Shown here one piece after another: positions 17,201-26,083 of a stretch of 30,918 bases of DNA. Made by a program: the position numbers and the translations under genes. This DNA is from CAYRFF01 sp964436125 (GTDB lineage: Bacteria > Bacteroidota > Bacteroidia > Chitinophagales > Saprospiraceae). The notes beneath the pieces are model-generated. The model was not told the DNA's origin. It did not search any database and saw only the letters and a program-made list of their open reading frames with translations. The DNA is taken from assembly GCA_964436125.1 (NCBI GenBank), contig CAYTBT010000033.1, positions 1-30,918 on the forward strand, written 5' to 3'. Numbering within the stretch: the first letter of the stretch is position 1; each line of letters begins with the position of its first letter.

Positions 17201-18686
17201 AATAGTACAAGTTGAAAGTCTTTCAGAGTTTAATGAGAGCCTGCATGACGATATTGAAGATATTTTAAACAAGAATCAATTTAACTTTGACAAATTAAGG
17301 ACTAGGTTCGTAGATTATCCGGATATTGATGAAGCCAGCCTACAACGTTTTTATGAAGCATTTAAGGACGATCCTGGAAACGAATTTCGCCTAGCCACTA
17401 TTTTATATGAAGGTCTATCATTAACGAGAGCCCAAGCTTCTAATCCACTATATTGGATATATATTAATTTGAAGCATTTTTTCAAATATATCATCGATAA
17501 TAATATATCGAAATTTGTAGATAAAGATACTGAGGCTTTAGTCCATAATTTTTATAGGTATTTTATTGATATAAAGCCTTCTCAATCAAGGTTAATTAAG
17601 TCGGAAATAGCCGGCTTATGGTGGGCTGTACATCTTACTATAGATAATCAGCATCCAGCAGATAAATATTTTTATACTAAAATATTCTTGTCAGCTAGAA
17701 ATCTTCGCTCGAAAAATATGGGCGGTCATAGTTTTGTTGGAGATAAAAATATTTTTCATGCACAACTCAGCTATTATAATGAGAATAAAGATGCTGTTTA
17801 TGAGGGTGTAAGGGTTGGATCTGAGGCGATGGCTCAAGCATCCAGTGCATTTTTAAATAGGATAGGTGGTTTAACCCTTTTAAGTTTTCTCGATAAGGAA
17901 GAGATCATCAAAAAGCTTGAGTTCTATAGTGAAGAAATTAAACGTCATGCATGGAAAATATGGAATAAGAAGCGTATATCTAAAGAGAAGGCTAAGCAAG
18001 AACAAAACGAGCCACAGGAAGATAATGAACAAGAGAAAAAAGAAGTAAAAAAGAAAGATCTATTTAATCCAGCCTATAAACCTTTATTTGATAGCAGTAC
18101 GGATCTACCTAAAAGAAAAGTCGTTAAAAAATTGAGTAAACCAGTAGATGATAATATAGTCAGATATTTATATATCAAGAAAGATGGTTCTTTTATGTTG
18201 GCTAATAAAGCAGACAAGGATTCCGATTTAACTATAAGTATTCCAAGAGGATATGAAAATGGGTACTTATTGCTATGTTCTAATAATAGATATGGTGAAA
18301 TTAATAGAATATCCATTAAAGATATTCTTAGTAAGTCGGTTGGCGCTACTTATTATACAGGTCTTCATCTGGATATAGACAAAATTGAGAGTATAATCAT
18401 TAAGGTAGAATCAATTATTGGAATTATTTATAAATGTAACAATAAATTATTATTCAAAGCATATTTATCAGACAAAATAAAAATTCATAGTAAAGGAATA
18501 GGTTTTAAAGGTTACAGAACAATGTACAATCGATTTGATAATGGTTCAATTAAGTTTATTTCTTTACCTATTAACATAAGATACCATATTAATAGATTAA
18601 TTTTTGATAGTTTTTTAGCATCCGGGGTAGCCTATGATAATCCGGATTATGAAAATGAGTTTGCTGTTATAAAGAATTATCTATAA
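17193..18686 (+). CDS. Uncharacterised protein of the GHKL operon (second partner; DUF6339-like?)
   Basis: This 497-residue protein starts inside the preceding gene (8-bp overlap), a sign of translational coupling. Residues about 35-235 form a helical region with YPDIDEASLQRFYEAF, NPLYWIYINLKHFF, GLWWAVHLTID and RNLRSKNMGGHSF. This layout reminds me of DUF6339-type proteins found near GHKL ATPases, though I am not sure of it. A highly charged Lys/Glu/Gln linker (about 262-289) leads to a beta-rich C-terminal half with NGYLLLCSNNRYGEI. No catalytic motif is evident. The role is inferred only from its place in the defence operon. The gene ends the island's plus-strand run; no clear terminator follows. 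Confidence 0.75.
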   Translation: MSRIVQVESLSEFNESLHDDIEDILNKNQFNFDKLRTRFVDYPDIDEASLQRFYEAFKDDPGNEFRLATILYEGLSLTRAQASNPLYWIYINLKHFFKYIIDNNISKFVDKDTEALVHNFYRYFIDIKPSQSRLIKSEIAGLWWAVHLTIDNQHPADKYFYTKIFLSARNLRSKNMGGHSFVGDKNIFHAQLSYYNENKDAVYEGVRVGSEAMAQASSAFLNRIGGLTLLSFLDKEEIIKKLEFYSEEIKRHAWKIWNKKRISKEKAKQEQNEPQEDNEQEKKEVKKKDLFNPAYKPLFDSSTDLPKRKVVKKLSKPVDDNIVRYLYIKKDGSFMLANKADKDSDLTISIPRGYENGYLLLCSNNRYGEINRISIKDILSKSVGATYYTGLHLDIDKIESIIIKVESIIGIIYKCNNKLLFKAYLSDKIKIHSKGIGFKGYRTMYNRFDNGSIKFISLPINIRYHINRLIFDSFLASGVAYDNPDYENEFAVIKNYL

Positions 18687-18788
18687 GCTGTAAGAAAAGA
18701 TTAAATTTTAGGTAGTCAGAACAAATTAATTTTAGGTTTGGTTTGAAAATGATGAATTAATGTAACTCTTAAGCACTTTAACTTTTAG

Positions 18789-19379
18789 CTACCGAATATT
18801 AATTTGATTGCATCCATTTTCAAACCAGTTATAAATTTCTATTCTTAAATTCTGTTCTTCCCTCAAATAATCTTTAAGGCCAAAAAGATTTTTGCCAGCG
18901 ATCCTTTCATTTATGAGGTCATTGCCAAGGTCGGTTGAATATAAAATATCACATGCAAGATCTAGGGAGTTCCTGGGAAATACTGCCTGATCTTCATTAG
19001 AATACCATTTATATATAGCCTTGCCCATAATTTCTCTTCTTTGAACCGTGTTTATATCATCAATAATGTTTCTATGTAAAAATCTAAACCTCACAATTGA
19101 GTTTAAGTTCTTAAGATGAGTTGGATACTGAAAATTTACAATTGAGGCATCCTTTTGAGAGTGCCCAATTAAGTAGAGAAAGTCACAGTATATATAATAT
19201 AGGCAAAAAACATTTTTCAAATTCTCAAATGTTGACTTACATAATTTCTCATAAGATACTATATGTGTTTCTTCAAGAATAAACCAAACCCATTTAGCCC
19301 ATTTCTTATCTCCGCCATGTGGAAAAATAGAGAATAAACTTTCAATTACCGAATATATGCCGTCGGCGAGATAGATCCA
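18789..19379 (-). pseudogene. 5'-truncated gene cut off by a CRISPR-like repeat
   Basis: The reading frame on the minus strand is open from a stop within the repeat (TGA at 19380-19382) down to 18789, about 195 codons. It contains no ATG or GTG in its first half. The first possible start is a TTG at 19220, which would discard sequence that looks coding: FPHGGDKKWAKWVWFILEE. The surviving protein (ending FENGCNQINIR) is helical and Trp/Tyr-rich, with no family I recognise. The simplest reading is that the gene's 5' end was lost when the repeat region formed or inserted. A short gene from the TTG (143 residues) remains possible. Confidence 0.6.
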
Positions 19380-19471
19380 TCAAAACAAGGATTGAGACTA
19401 TGCGCTAAGAGCTTTGGCTTTAGACAAAGTTATTAGTCGGCGAGATAGATCCATCAAAACAAGGATTGAGA
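19362..19471. CRISPR. CRISPR-like pair of 36-bp direct repeats with one 38-bp spacer
   Basis: Identical 36-bp copies lie at 19362-19397 and 19436-19471 (beginning GTCGGCGAGATAG and ending AAGGATTGAGA). They are separated by 38 bp of unrelated sequence. Repeat and spacer lengths fall in the usual CRISPR range, and the first copy is bounded by GTC...GAC. A degenerate third piece (CATATCAAAACAAGGAT) lies in a hairpin at 19891-19907. There are no cas genes in the window and there is only one spacer, so it may be an orphan or decayed array, or simply a dispersed repeat. Confidence 0.4.
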
Positions 19472-19542
19472 TGACCGAATGAAGTTTCATATAAGCGGAG
19501 CTTATATGAAACCATTGATACTAAATGTATCAATGATGAGGG
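19470..19542 (+). repeat. 73-bp dispersed repeat, copy on the left of the RecQ fusion
   Basis: It matches the reverse complement of 25981-26053 with only a few differences, mostly in the first hairpin. The two copies are therefore inverted relative to each other and bracket the 4.85-kb helicase gene. Confidence 0.75.
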
Positions 19543-19625
19543 AACCGAGGGTTCCATCCCGAGGCAAGCACTACAGCTCACCAGAAGTAGTGAGTCAAGC
19601 GGTCGAAGGATCCGCCTACGGCGGA
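19485..19625. repeat. Series of four perfect hairpins
   Basis: Perfect inverted repeats follow one another. They are TTTCATATAAGC/GCTTATATGAAA (19485-19511, 3-nt loop), CATTGATAC/GTATCAATG (19513-19535), GGAACC/GGTTCC (19541-19555) and TCCGCC/GGCGGA (19611-19625). Confidence 0.75.
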
Positions 19626-20265
19626 CTGAAGCCAAGGCTCCTGCCTGAGGCTAGTAAAACAGCTGATAGGGAGCAGAAATTGTAAGAGTTTATATGATGG
19701 AAATTGAGTACATTCGTTGAAGTGAAGTACTAGCTACTCGCAGTGCAATTTCATTCATCTGATTGTCCTGGATAACAGGAATAGTGCCTCTGGAATGAGG
19801 ATAGTGCAAGCTGCTCGCAGTGCTCGCAGTTCCTTCGTCAATGGTCGATTTACGACCATTGGTTTCAGCTGCGCTGAAACTACACTCAGTCATATCAAAA
19901 CAAGGATGACTGAGAGCAGTCTTGTCTCGACAAAGGAGAGGCAAGACCCGGTTGACTAAATGTCAAGCGGTCGAAGGAACCGAGGACTCCTGTCCGAGGC
20001 ATGCAGAATCGATGAAAAGAAATAAAATGTCAAGCGGTCGAAGGATCCGCCTACGGCGGACTAAAGACCAGGCTCCTGCCCGAGGCATGCAGAATCGATG
20101 AAAAGAAACTAAATGTCAAGTCGATGAGGGATCCGCATACAATAAAAAGCAGAATCAGCTCCTTTCCCTTCGCAAGATGAATGAGAGAAATTATGGTGAA
20201 GCCATAATTAGGTTGACTAAATGTCAATCTGTCGAGGGAACCGAGGACTCCGTTCCGAGGATGAG
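19594..20265 (+). repeat. Array of dispersed TGTCAAGCGGTCGAAGG repeats
   Basis: Related copies start near 19594, 19951, 20028, 20113 and 20211; another lies at 25937-25980. Each continues with either a GGATCCGCC-tac-GGCGGA hairpin or a GGAACCGAGGACTCC block, so copies are mosaics of interchangeable hairpin modules. The interval 19221-20357 shows no intact gene. Confidence 0.65.
19839..19914. repeat. Three back-to-back hairpins
   Basis: CAATGGTCG/CGACCATTG (19839-19861), GTTTCAGC/GCTGAAAC (19862-19880) and CTCAGTCAT/ATGACTGAG (19885-19914) lie almost without gaps. A further 8-bp stem, AATTATGG/CCATAATT, is at 20189-20209. Confidence 0.7.
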
Positions 20266-20357
20266 GCGGGGGATAGGGTACAAAAACGTCGGCTTCTGGC
20301 CGATTACCCTTCACCCGTTACCGATTACCCACCTACGTCTGCGGTGTGGCCGCCCAA

Positions 20358-23300
20358 TTAACCAAATTCTTTTTCCACTTCCCTCCTGAAGTATAATTCC
20401 GGCAGTATAACCTTCACTTCCTTGTCTTTTCCTTCATCATACCAGAAAACAATAAAGTTGATTTTGGCCTTGACAGGAATGTAGCCACTTGATTTTATCT
20501 CCTCAAGTCGCTTGATAAATTTCTGAGAAAATTTCAGGATTGTATTACCATTTTCATCCTCGCATTCATGGCCGTTGATGAATAATTCATCCCCACTGAC
20601 ATAATTTTTAATAAGACTCTGCCTATGGGCAAAATAGCTGAGCCAGATATCTCTTAAGCTTAAATGCAGAGCCAGTTCTTCCGGACGTTTATGTAACTCA
20701 TCATTATATTCCCTTATCAGATTCTCTGCTACAATATTATCCAGGAAACCGGAATTCGTATGAATAGTGAGGTTTTTCTTAGCCCGGGTCATTGCAACAT
20801 AAAGCAATCTTTTATTTGCATCATTGCCGGGATTAAAGTCTTCCAACATAAGAAAGACATTGTCAAATTCCCTTCCCTTAGCCTTATGCATGGTCGAGAC
20901 GAGTATTGTATTTCCCTTTTCATTAAAGAAATCTTCGAGGCTGGATTCTCTGATAAAGACTTCCAGGTCTGACTTGTATTTATACTTTGTGTTACTTGCG
21001 TCAAATTCTTTGATGATATTCAAGACGATATCGAGTTTGTCACTTTTGCGAAAGCGATATTTCAACTTCCGAATAGCATCTGTCCAGACATCTCCATTGA
21101 TGAGGTAAGAAGACTCATATCGGTTTATTTGACTTAGGAAAAATCGGATTTCAAGAAGATTGTACAAATTGAAACCATCATTGGATTGAATTAAGCGCGC
21201 TTTCATATCATTTTTCAGAAGAGCACCGGTAATCTGGAGAGCTTCATTATTTTTCCGGCTAAGAATACAGGAAGTTCCCGACAAATCCGTGTTAAGCACA
21301 TCATTTACTAGAGGCAGGACGAGGTGTTTACTTTTATGTGTAACAATCTTAATTCTTCCATTATCCTGTTGTTTTGCGATAATAGGATGATGTTTAAGTC
21401 TATGCGAAATCCTATTGACAAATTGATTGGTCAGCTGAACCAGATTATTTTTACTACGGTAGTTTTCCAATAATTCATAAGTGATAGCATTCTCTATATG
21501 CATAAATTTTTCAAGATATCCGGAGTCGGAGCCTCTAAATTCATAAATATTTTGATCATCATCACCGACGGCAATGACTCTCATTTCTTCATTAAATTCC
21601 ATTAATGCTTTAATCAGTTCAAATTCATCGGCTTCCATATCCTGCGCTTCATCAATAACAAGGACAGTCTTGGTAATGCGACTTGCTTCGACTTCATTGT
21701 TTTTGATTAATTCCCTTGCTTTTCGGATGATTTCAGATGATTTTTCAATGGTGCCGATCTTTCCCAGCAGGTCAAAGCAATATGAATGGAAGGTTTTAAT
21801 TTCAACAAAATGAGCGGCATTGCCGATAAGCTCCATAAGACGTTTCTTAAACTCTACGGCAGAAGCTCTGGAAAAGGTAACCATGAGTAATTGTTCATGT
21901 TTTACATCTTCCATAAGGAGGAGGGAAGCAAGTTTATGCACCAGAACCCGGGTTTTTCCACTGCCCGGGCCGGCTGCGACTACGATATGTTGTGTTTCAT
22001 TATTCTTGATAATTTTCAGTTGAGTAGGGGATAGCTCACCAAACAGTTGTTTAAACTTCCTCGGTGTGATATTTCTATTGATGTCATCCCTATGATTTCC
22101 CTTGAAATATTTGTTGAGGAAGGAAGAATAGTTAAGTTGAAAGTAATCTTCGACAAACTGTAATGCGTTTTCATAATCGATGAGCATCTGGCGCGCATAT
22201 TCACCTACGATATGAATCTGCTGGACCTTGTTTTTATAGAATTCTTCAAGCTTTGCATAATCTTGTATGGTATATTGTTTCCGGTTGTTGAGCTCTTTGC
22301 GATTGATAGTCAGGCTGTTATAGACAACAAGAAATCCCCCTTCAATTTTCATTGCATCAATCCGCGAAAGGAAAAATAAACTATCTTCGATATCGTCAAT
22401 GCTGATGTCCTGTATGAATAAGTCCTGCCTTTTCTCAAATTCTTCTTTTAGTTCATGGACGGAAAACTCTACGAGAACTCTCTCTTTTTGTGACTCTCTT
22501 TCAGAGCTTTCACTTTCAATTCGCTTATATAAAAACTCAATAATAAATTGTGCCAGCAGATGTCTTTTTCCAAGCTTTTCCTTTAATTCAGCCGGGGGAA
22601 TGAGAGCTATAGTGGCAAGGTGATTTCTTGTCGATAGTTTCTTTCGCCTGATCCAGTGCTTAACTGCCCAGAAATTGAAGATAGTTTTTATTTTATGTGG
22701 ACTTGCGTCAAATATACCCGCTTCTTCAGCATCTTCATTCAATTTCTTCAGATTAAAGCTCTTTTCTTTTTCTTCAATTTGCGTAAGCAAAAATCTTTCG
22801 ATATTAGCAAAGGATTCAAGGATTTTAAGAGAGCGATTCTTGTGACTTCCACGTTTTATATATGCAGTTAAATCTTTCTTATCCGCCAGTATTTCTTCCT
22901 CGCGCAACAGGTTGATTATTCTGATTACATCGCCTTTGACAATCCCGAGATGATCGCTGATATAATCAACACGCGATTCAGCCACTTCTTCCGTAGCGTG
23001 TTTTCTACTTCGACTAGAAAACAGTTTTTTGATAATTCGTGTAGCTTGGATTTTTTGATTTTCATCAAAATTTGCGGAAGCTCGTATTTTATCAATGGCT
23101 TCTTGTGCATTTTTGGTGAGAATACTGTTGGCAAAGACTTTGGGAACGTTCTGTCCTCGATCGAGATAACCTGCCTCTTCCAGCGCCGCGATTGCCGTCG
23201 TTACTCGTGTCTCAATCTCCATCACGCTATCATCCCAGCCTGCTTTCCGGGCAATTTCAAGAGCGGAATTGGAAATTGTGGAACGGAATTTAGTAAGATA

Positions 23301-25211
23301 CTTTATGGCTCTCCATACTTGTTGAATTTCCTTGATAGAAATCTTAGTCTGATTGAGAAGGATAAAGTGTTTATTCAGGTCTTCCTCGTTGAACAAGACA
23401 TAACAATCGGCGGCAATATTTTCATCCCGGCCGGCACGACCTGCTTCCTGAACATAATTTTCCAGCGAATCGGAGATGTCATAATGAATGACCATACCTA
23501 CATCCTTCTTGTCAACTCCCATTCCAAATGCCGATGTAGCGACCATGATCTGAACATCTCCATCGATAAAAGCATCTTGATTCTCAGATTTTTCTTTCTT
23601 ATCCATTTTACCGTGATAAGGTCTGGCGTTGAAACCATCTTCAGTTAATCTTTTTGCTAGTTGGAAGGCTCGTCTGGTGCGGGAAACATATACGATACAA
23701 GGATTATCTGTGGAAGATGTCAGATTCCGAAGGGCTTGATATTTCTCATTTTTATCTACTTTTTTCAGGACTTTGTAATGAAGATTGCTACGTGCGATAC
23801 TTGAGGTGAATAGCTCAAGGTCAAGGGATAGATTATCCTTGAAATAAGCCTGGATATCTTCGATAACTTTTGGCTTAGCAGTAGCGGTAAAACAGGAGAC
23901 AGGAATGCTTTCACTGAGGTTTTTCTTTTCTTCAATGGATCTGATGAAATCCGCGATATACAGATAATCCACTCTGAAATCCTGTCCCCAGGACGAAAAA
24001 CAATGCGCTTCATCAATAACAAATCGAGCGATTTTTCTCCCCATTATTATCCGTTCAATAGTGCGTGAGCGAAGAGATTCCGGTGATATGTAAAGGATGG
24101 AGGCTGAGCCGTCTTCCACTCGCTCAAAGGATTTGGCCCTTTCTATCGGATCGAGTAATCCATTTATCGTAACCGCAGCTGTAATGCCGGCCTTTTCCAG
24201 GTTGTCAACCTGATCTTTCATAAGGGATTGGAGTGGGGAAATTACGACCGTAAGTGCTGCCGAGTTTTCTCCGGCCATCAATGCCGGTAATTGAAAAGTT
24301 AAGGACTTTCCTCCGCCTGTGGGGAATATTGCAAGAAGGGATTTGTTCTGCAATGCTGCTTTCACCGCTTTCTCTTGTAGTGGTTCACCATCGAAATTCC
24401 TGAAAGAGTCATAGCCAAAGAATCGCTTTAATCCTCTATGCGGATCCAGTGCTTTATCACAATATCCACAACCGTGGATGCATGGATTATCACGTAATAA
24501 GGACATAATGCGATCCACTTCCGGATAAGTTTTTAGAACCCAGGGTGGAGTGATTGAATCAATTCCTCTATTTTCAATAAAGGAGTTAATCAGCGATAAA
24601 CAATAAGCGAGCTCGATGGGGTTTTCTGCGATAATCTGTGATAGGTTTACATTTTGACAGATTTCACCGTTAAAGTGAGTTTTTATAGTGCTTTCGAGCT
24701 TAATCCCGGCAGCAGAGTAATTGTTGTACTTAAAAAAAGCATGGAACTCTCTTTTGTCATGGAGTAGGAGATAGAAAATTTGTTGAAGGCTACTGTCCAT
24801 TTGAGCGAAAGCTGCGGCTTCATCATAGAATAAGTCACGGGCTTTCATGGAATCGTTTAAAGGATTATTGATCGTGTCGGATTGAAGTTTATCATCTTTC
24901 AGTAGCGAGTGATATGGCTTGGTGGGGAAGAGGAGCGGCGAGAGATATAGCGTGTCAATAATGTGGAGGTGATTTATGCCTGCGGTTTTTATCGGCTGCG
25001 CTATGTAGTTTAAATCGTGCCTGAAGATATTGTGCCCGCATAGAAATTGGCTACCCCGGATAAATTCAATAAAATCCCTTAGCGAAGTACTGTGATAAGT
25101 ACTTCCGTTGTTCTTGAGGCCTCCTAGATCCAGAATTTTCTTAGTCCTGGGGTCGATTTCAGTATCTATAAAGGCTATTGAAATATTGTTATGCTGATAT
25201 CTGCCCGTCAA
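20358..25211 (-). CDS. Exonuclease-RecQ-UvrD triple fusion helicase
   Basis: This 1617-residue protein carries three enzyme modules. Residues 10-130 are DEDD-type 3'-5' exonuclease-like, with Asp16 and Glu18 in FIDTEID, GHNIFRHD (59-66) and an IIDTLYLSPLLFP strand. Residues about 265-620 are a RecQ-type SF2 helicase: motif I TGGGKS (Lys302), motif II DEAH (400-403), ATSAFGMGVD and the motif VI block QEAGRAGRDE. A winged-helix/RQC-like and helical stretch follows. Residues about 1065-1500 are a UvrD/Rep-type SF1 helicase: Walker A GPGSGKTR (Lys1086), VIDEAQDME, GDDDQNIYEFRGS, STMHKAKGREFD and YVAMTRAKKNL. It probably unwinds and trims DNA ends in repair, recombination or defence. The only start in frame after the upstream stop is a TTG at 25211, close to the exonuclease motif. 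Inverted repeats lie on both sides. Confidence 0.85.
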   Translation of the reverse strand: MTGRYQHNNISIAFIDTEIDPRTKKILDLGGLKNNGSTYHSTSLRDFIEFIRGSQFLCGHNIFRHDLNYIAQPIKTAGINHLHIIDTLYLSPLLFPTKPYHSLLKDDKLQSDTINNPLNDSMKARDLFYDEAAAFAQMDSSLQQIFYLLLHDKREFHAFFKYNNYSAAGIKLESTIKTHFNGEICQNVNLSQIIAENPIELAYCLSLINSFIENRGIDSITPPWVLKTYPEVDRIMSLLRDNPCIHGCGYCDKALDPHRGLKRFFGYDSFRNFDGEPLQEKAVKAALQNKSLLAIFPTGGGKSLTFQLPALMAGENSAALTVVISPLQSLMKDQVDNLEKAGITAAVTINGLLDPIERAKSFERVEDGSASILYISPESLRSRTIERIIMGRKIARFVIDEAHCFSSWGQDFRVDYLYIADFIRSIEEKKNLSESIPVSCFTATAKPKVIEDIQAYFKDNLSLDLELFTSSIARSNLHYKVLKKVDKNEKYQALRNLTSSTDNPCIVYVSRTRRAFQLAKRLTEDGFNARPYHGKMDKKEKSENQDAFIDGDVQIMVATSAFGMGVDKKDVGMVIHYDISDSLENYVQEAGRAGRDENIAADCYVLFNEEDLNKHFILLNQTKISIKEIQQVWRAIKYLTKFRSTISNSALEIARKAGWDDSVMEIETRVTTAIAALEEAGYLDRGQNVPKVFANSILTKNAQEAIDKIRASANFDENQKIQATRIIKKLFSSRSRKHATEEVAESRVDYISDHLGIVKGDVIRIINLLREEEILADKKDLTAYIKRGSHKNRSLKILESFANIERFLLTQIEEKEKSFNLKKLNEDAEEAGIFDASPHKIKTIFNFWAVKHWIRRKKLSTRNHLATIALIPPAELKEKLGKRHLLAQFIIEFLYKRIESESSERESQKERVLVEFSVHELKEEFEKRQDLFIQDISIDDIEDSLFFLSRIDAMKIEGGFLVVYNSLTINRKELNNRKQYTIQDYAKLEEFYKNKVQQIHIVGEYARQMLIDYENALQFVEDYFQLNYSSFLNKYFKGNHRDDINRNITPRKFKQLFGELSPTQLKIIKNNETQHIVVAAGPGSGKTRVLVHKLASLLLMEDVKHEQLLMVTFSRASAVEFKKRLMELIGNAAHFVEIKTFHSYCFDLLGKIGTIEKSSEIIRKARELIKNNEVEASRITKTVLVIDEAQDMEADEFELIKALMEFNEEMRVIAVGDDDQNIYEFRGSDSGYLEKFMHIENAITYELLENYRSKNNLVQLTNQFVNRISHRLKHHPIIAKQQDNGRIKIVTHKSKHLVLPLVNDVLNTDLSGTSCILSRKNNEALQITGALLKNDMKARLIQSNDGFNLYNLLEIRFFLSQINRYESSYLINGDVWTDAIRKLKYRFRKSDKLDIVLNIIKEFDASNTKYKYKSDLEVFIRESSLEDFFNEKGNTILVSTMHKAKGREFDNVFLMLEDFNPGNDANKRLLYVAMTRAKKNLTIHTNSGFLDNIVAENLIREYNDELHKRPEELALHLSLRDIWLSYFAHRQSLIKNYVSGDELFINGHECEDENGNTILKFSQKFIKRLEEIKSSGYIPVKAKINFIVFWYDEGKDKEVKVILPELYFRREVEKEFG

Positions 25212-25417
25212 TATATTTTTCTTATTACATAAAGTTATAACTCATTGGATAAAATGTTGTTGCCCTACGTATCAATATGCCCTCCAGAATATAGCGTTCA
25301 AATTTTATGCCATTGGATTGAGGAAAGTGAAGATTCTGTCTGATGCTGGCAAAATCAGATGGAAAATATGTCCTTAAGAGTAGTGGATAATCCGGAGCAT
25401 GTTGCCCCACTTTCCTA

Positions 25418-25520
25418 TCGTCAAGACAAAATTCATAGGCTTATGAATCCGTCGTTAAAACCATAGATTCATAAGCCTTGAGTGAACGAAGTGAACGTGG
25501 GTTTGTGAAGCTAGGGTTTG
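25418..25520 (+). repeat. Dispersed 100-bp repeat with AGGCTTATGAATC hairpin (copy 1)
   Basis: It is nearly identical to 30521-30619; a third copy begins at the window's right edge. AGGCTTATGAATC pairs with GATTCATAAGCCT across a 16-nt loop. The gap 25212-25876 otherwise holds no gene I can support. Confidence 0.75.
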
Positions 25521-25608
25521 AACCCATAATGCGTAGCATAGAGATTCTCCAGAGGCGGACGCAGTTGATGAGCTGGATTATTCTGCTTCAAAGCCTTCCT
25601 TATAGAAT

Positions 25609-25680
25609 CTAATGTGACCTCTCCGAGGTCGATACAAAGGTAAACTTGATGGCTAACCTAATGTGACCTCTCTGAGGACA
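25609..25680 (+). repeat. Pair of TAATGTGACCTCT repeats
   Basis: Two copies of CTAATGTGACCTCTC-C-GAGG and CTAATGTGACCTCT-CT-GAGG lie about 50 bp apart. The first contains the small palindrome GACCTC-tcc-GAGGTC. Confidence 0.5.
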
Positions 25681-25876
25681 TGAGTCAAGAGATTAAAAGT
25701 GATGCATTCAACAACCGGCTTAGCCGGAGGAATAAGTTGAAAAGAATAGGGATTAAGTCAAAAAGCAGCCATTAACTTTTAACCCTTAACTGAGCTCGTT
25801 TACTAGAATAGTAATATAGAATAAGTACTGGAAACATCTGACATAATTCATCTATTTTCCTCTGTACACATAGAAA

Positions 25877-26083
25877 TATTACCCAAATCATACAATAGAA
25901 ATATAACTGAGAGTAGTTCTGGCTTGCCAGAACCAGCTTGACTGAATGTCAAGCTGTCGAGGAATCCGCCTAAGGCGGATCCCTCATCATTGATACATTT
26001 AGTATCAATGGTTTCATATAAGCAGAGTTTATATGAAATTTCATTCGGTCATCTTCAATTTCTATTGCATGATTTGGGTAATA
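25877..26083. mobile_element. MITE-like element with 26-bp inverted termini
   Basis: TATTACCCAAATCATACAAT plus TAGAAAT-type sequence at 25877-25902 pairs with 26058-26083 at 25 of 26 positions. The 207-bp unit carries no gene and encloses the inverted copy of the 73-bp repeat and one dispersed-repeat module. Size and termini fit a non-autonomous element. No target-site duplication was found by eye, and no matching transposase is present here. Confidence 0.5.
25981..26053 (-). repeat. 73-bp dispersed repeat, inverted copy on the right of the RecQ fusion
   Basis: This is the reverse complement of 19470-19542 with few changes, including the TTTCATATAAGC hairpin and the CATTGATAC hairpin. Confidence 0.75.

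Noticed and set aside
6484..18686. BREX system
   Set aside because: No PglZ phosphatase, BrxC ATPase or BrxL protease is visible; only the methyltransferase resembles PglX-type proteins.
22950..23648. 232-codon plus-strand frame opposite the RecQ fusion
   Set aside because: It is a shadow of the well-supported minus-strand gene, with no recognisable domain.
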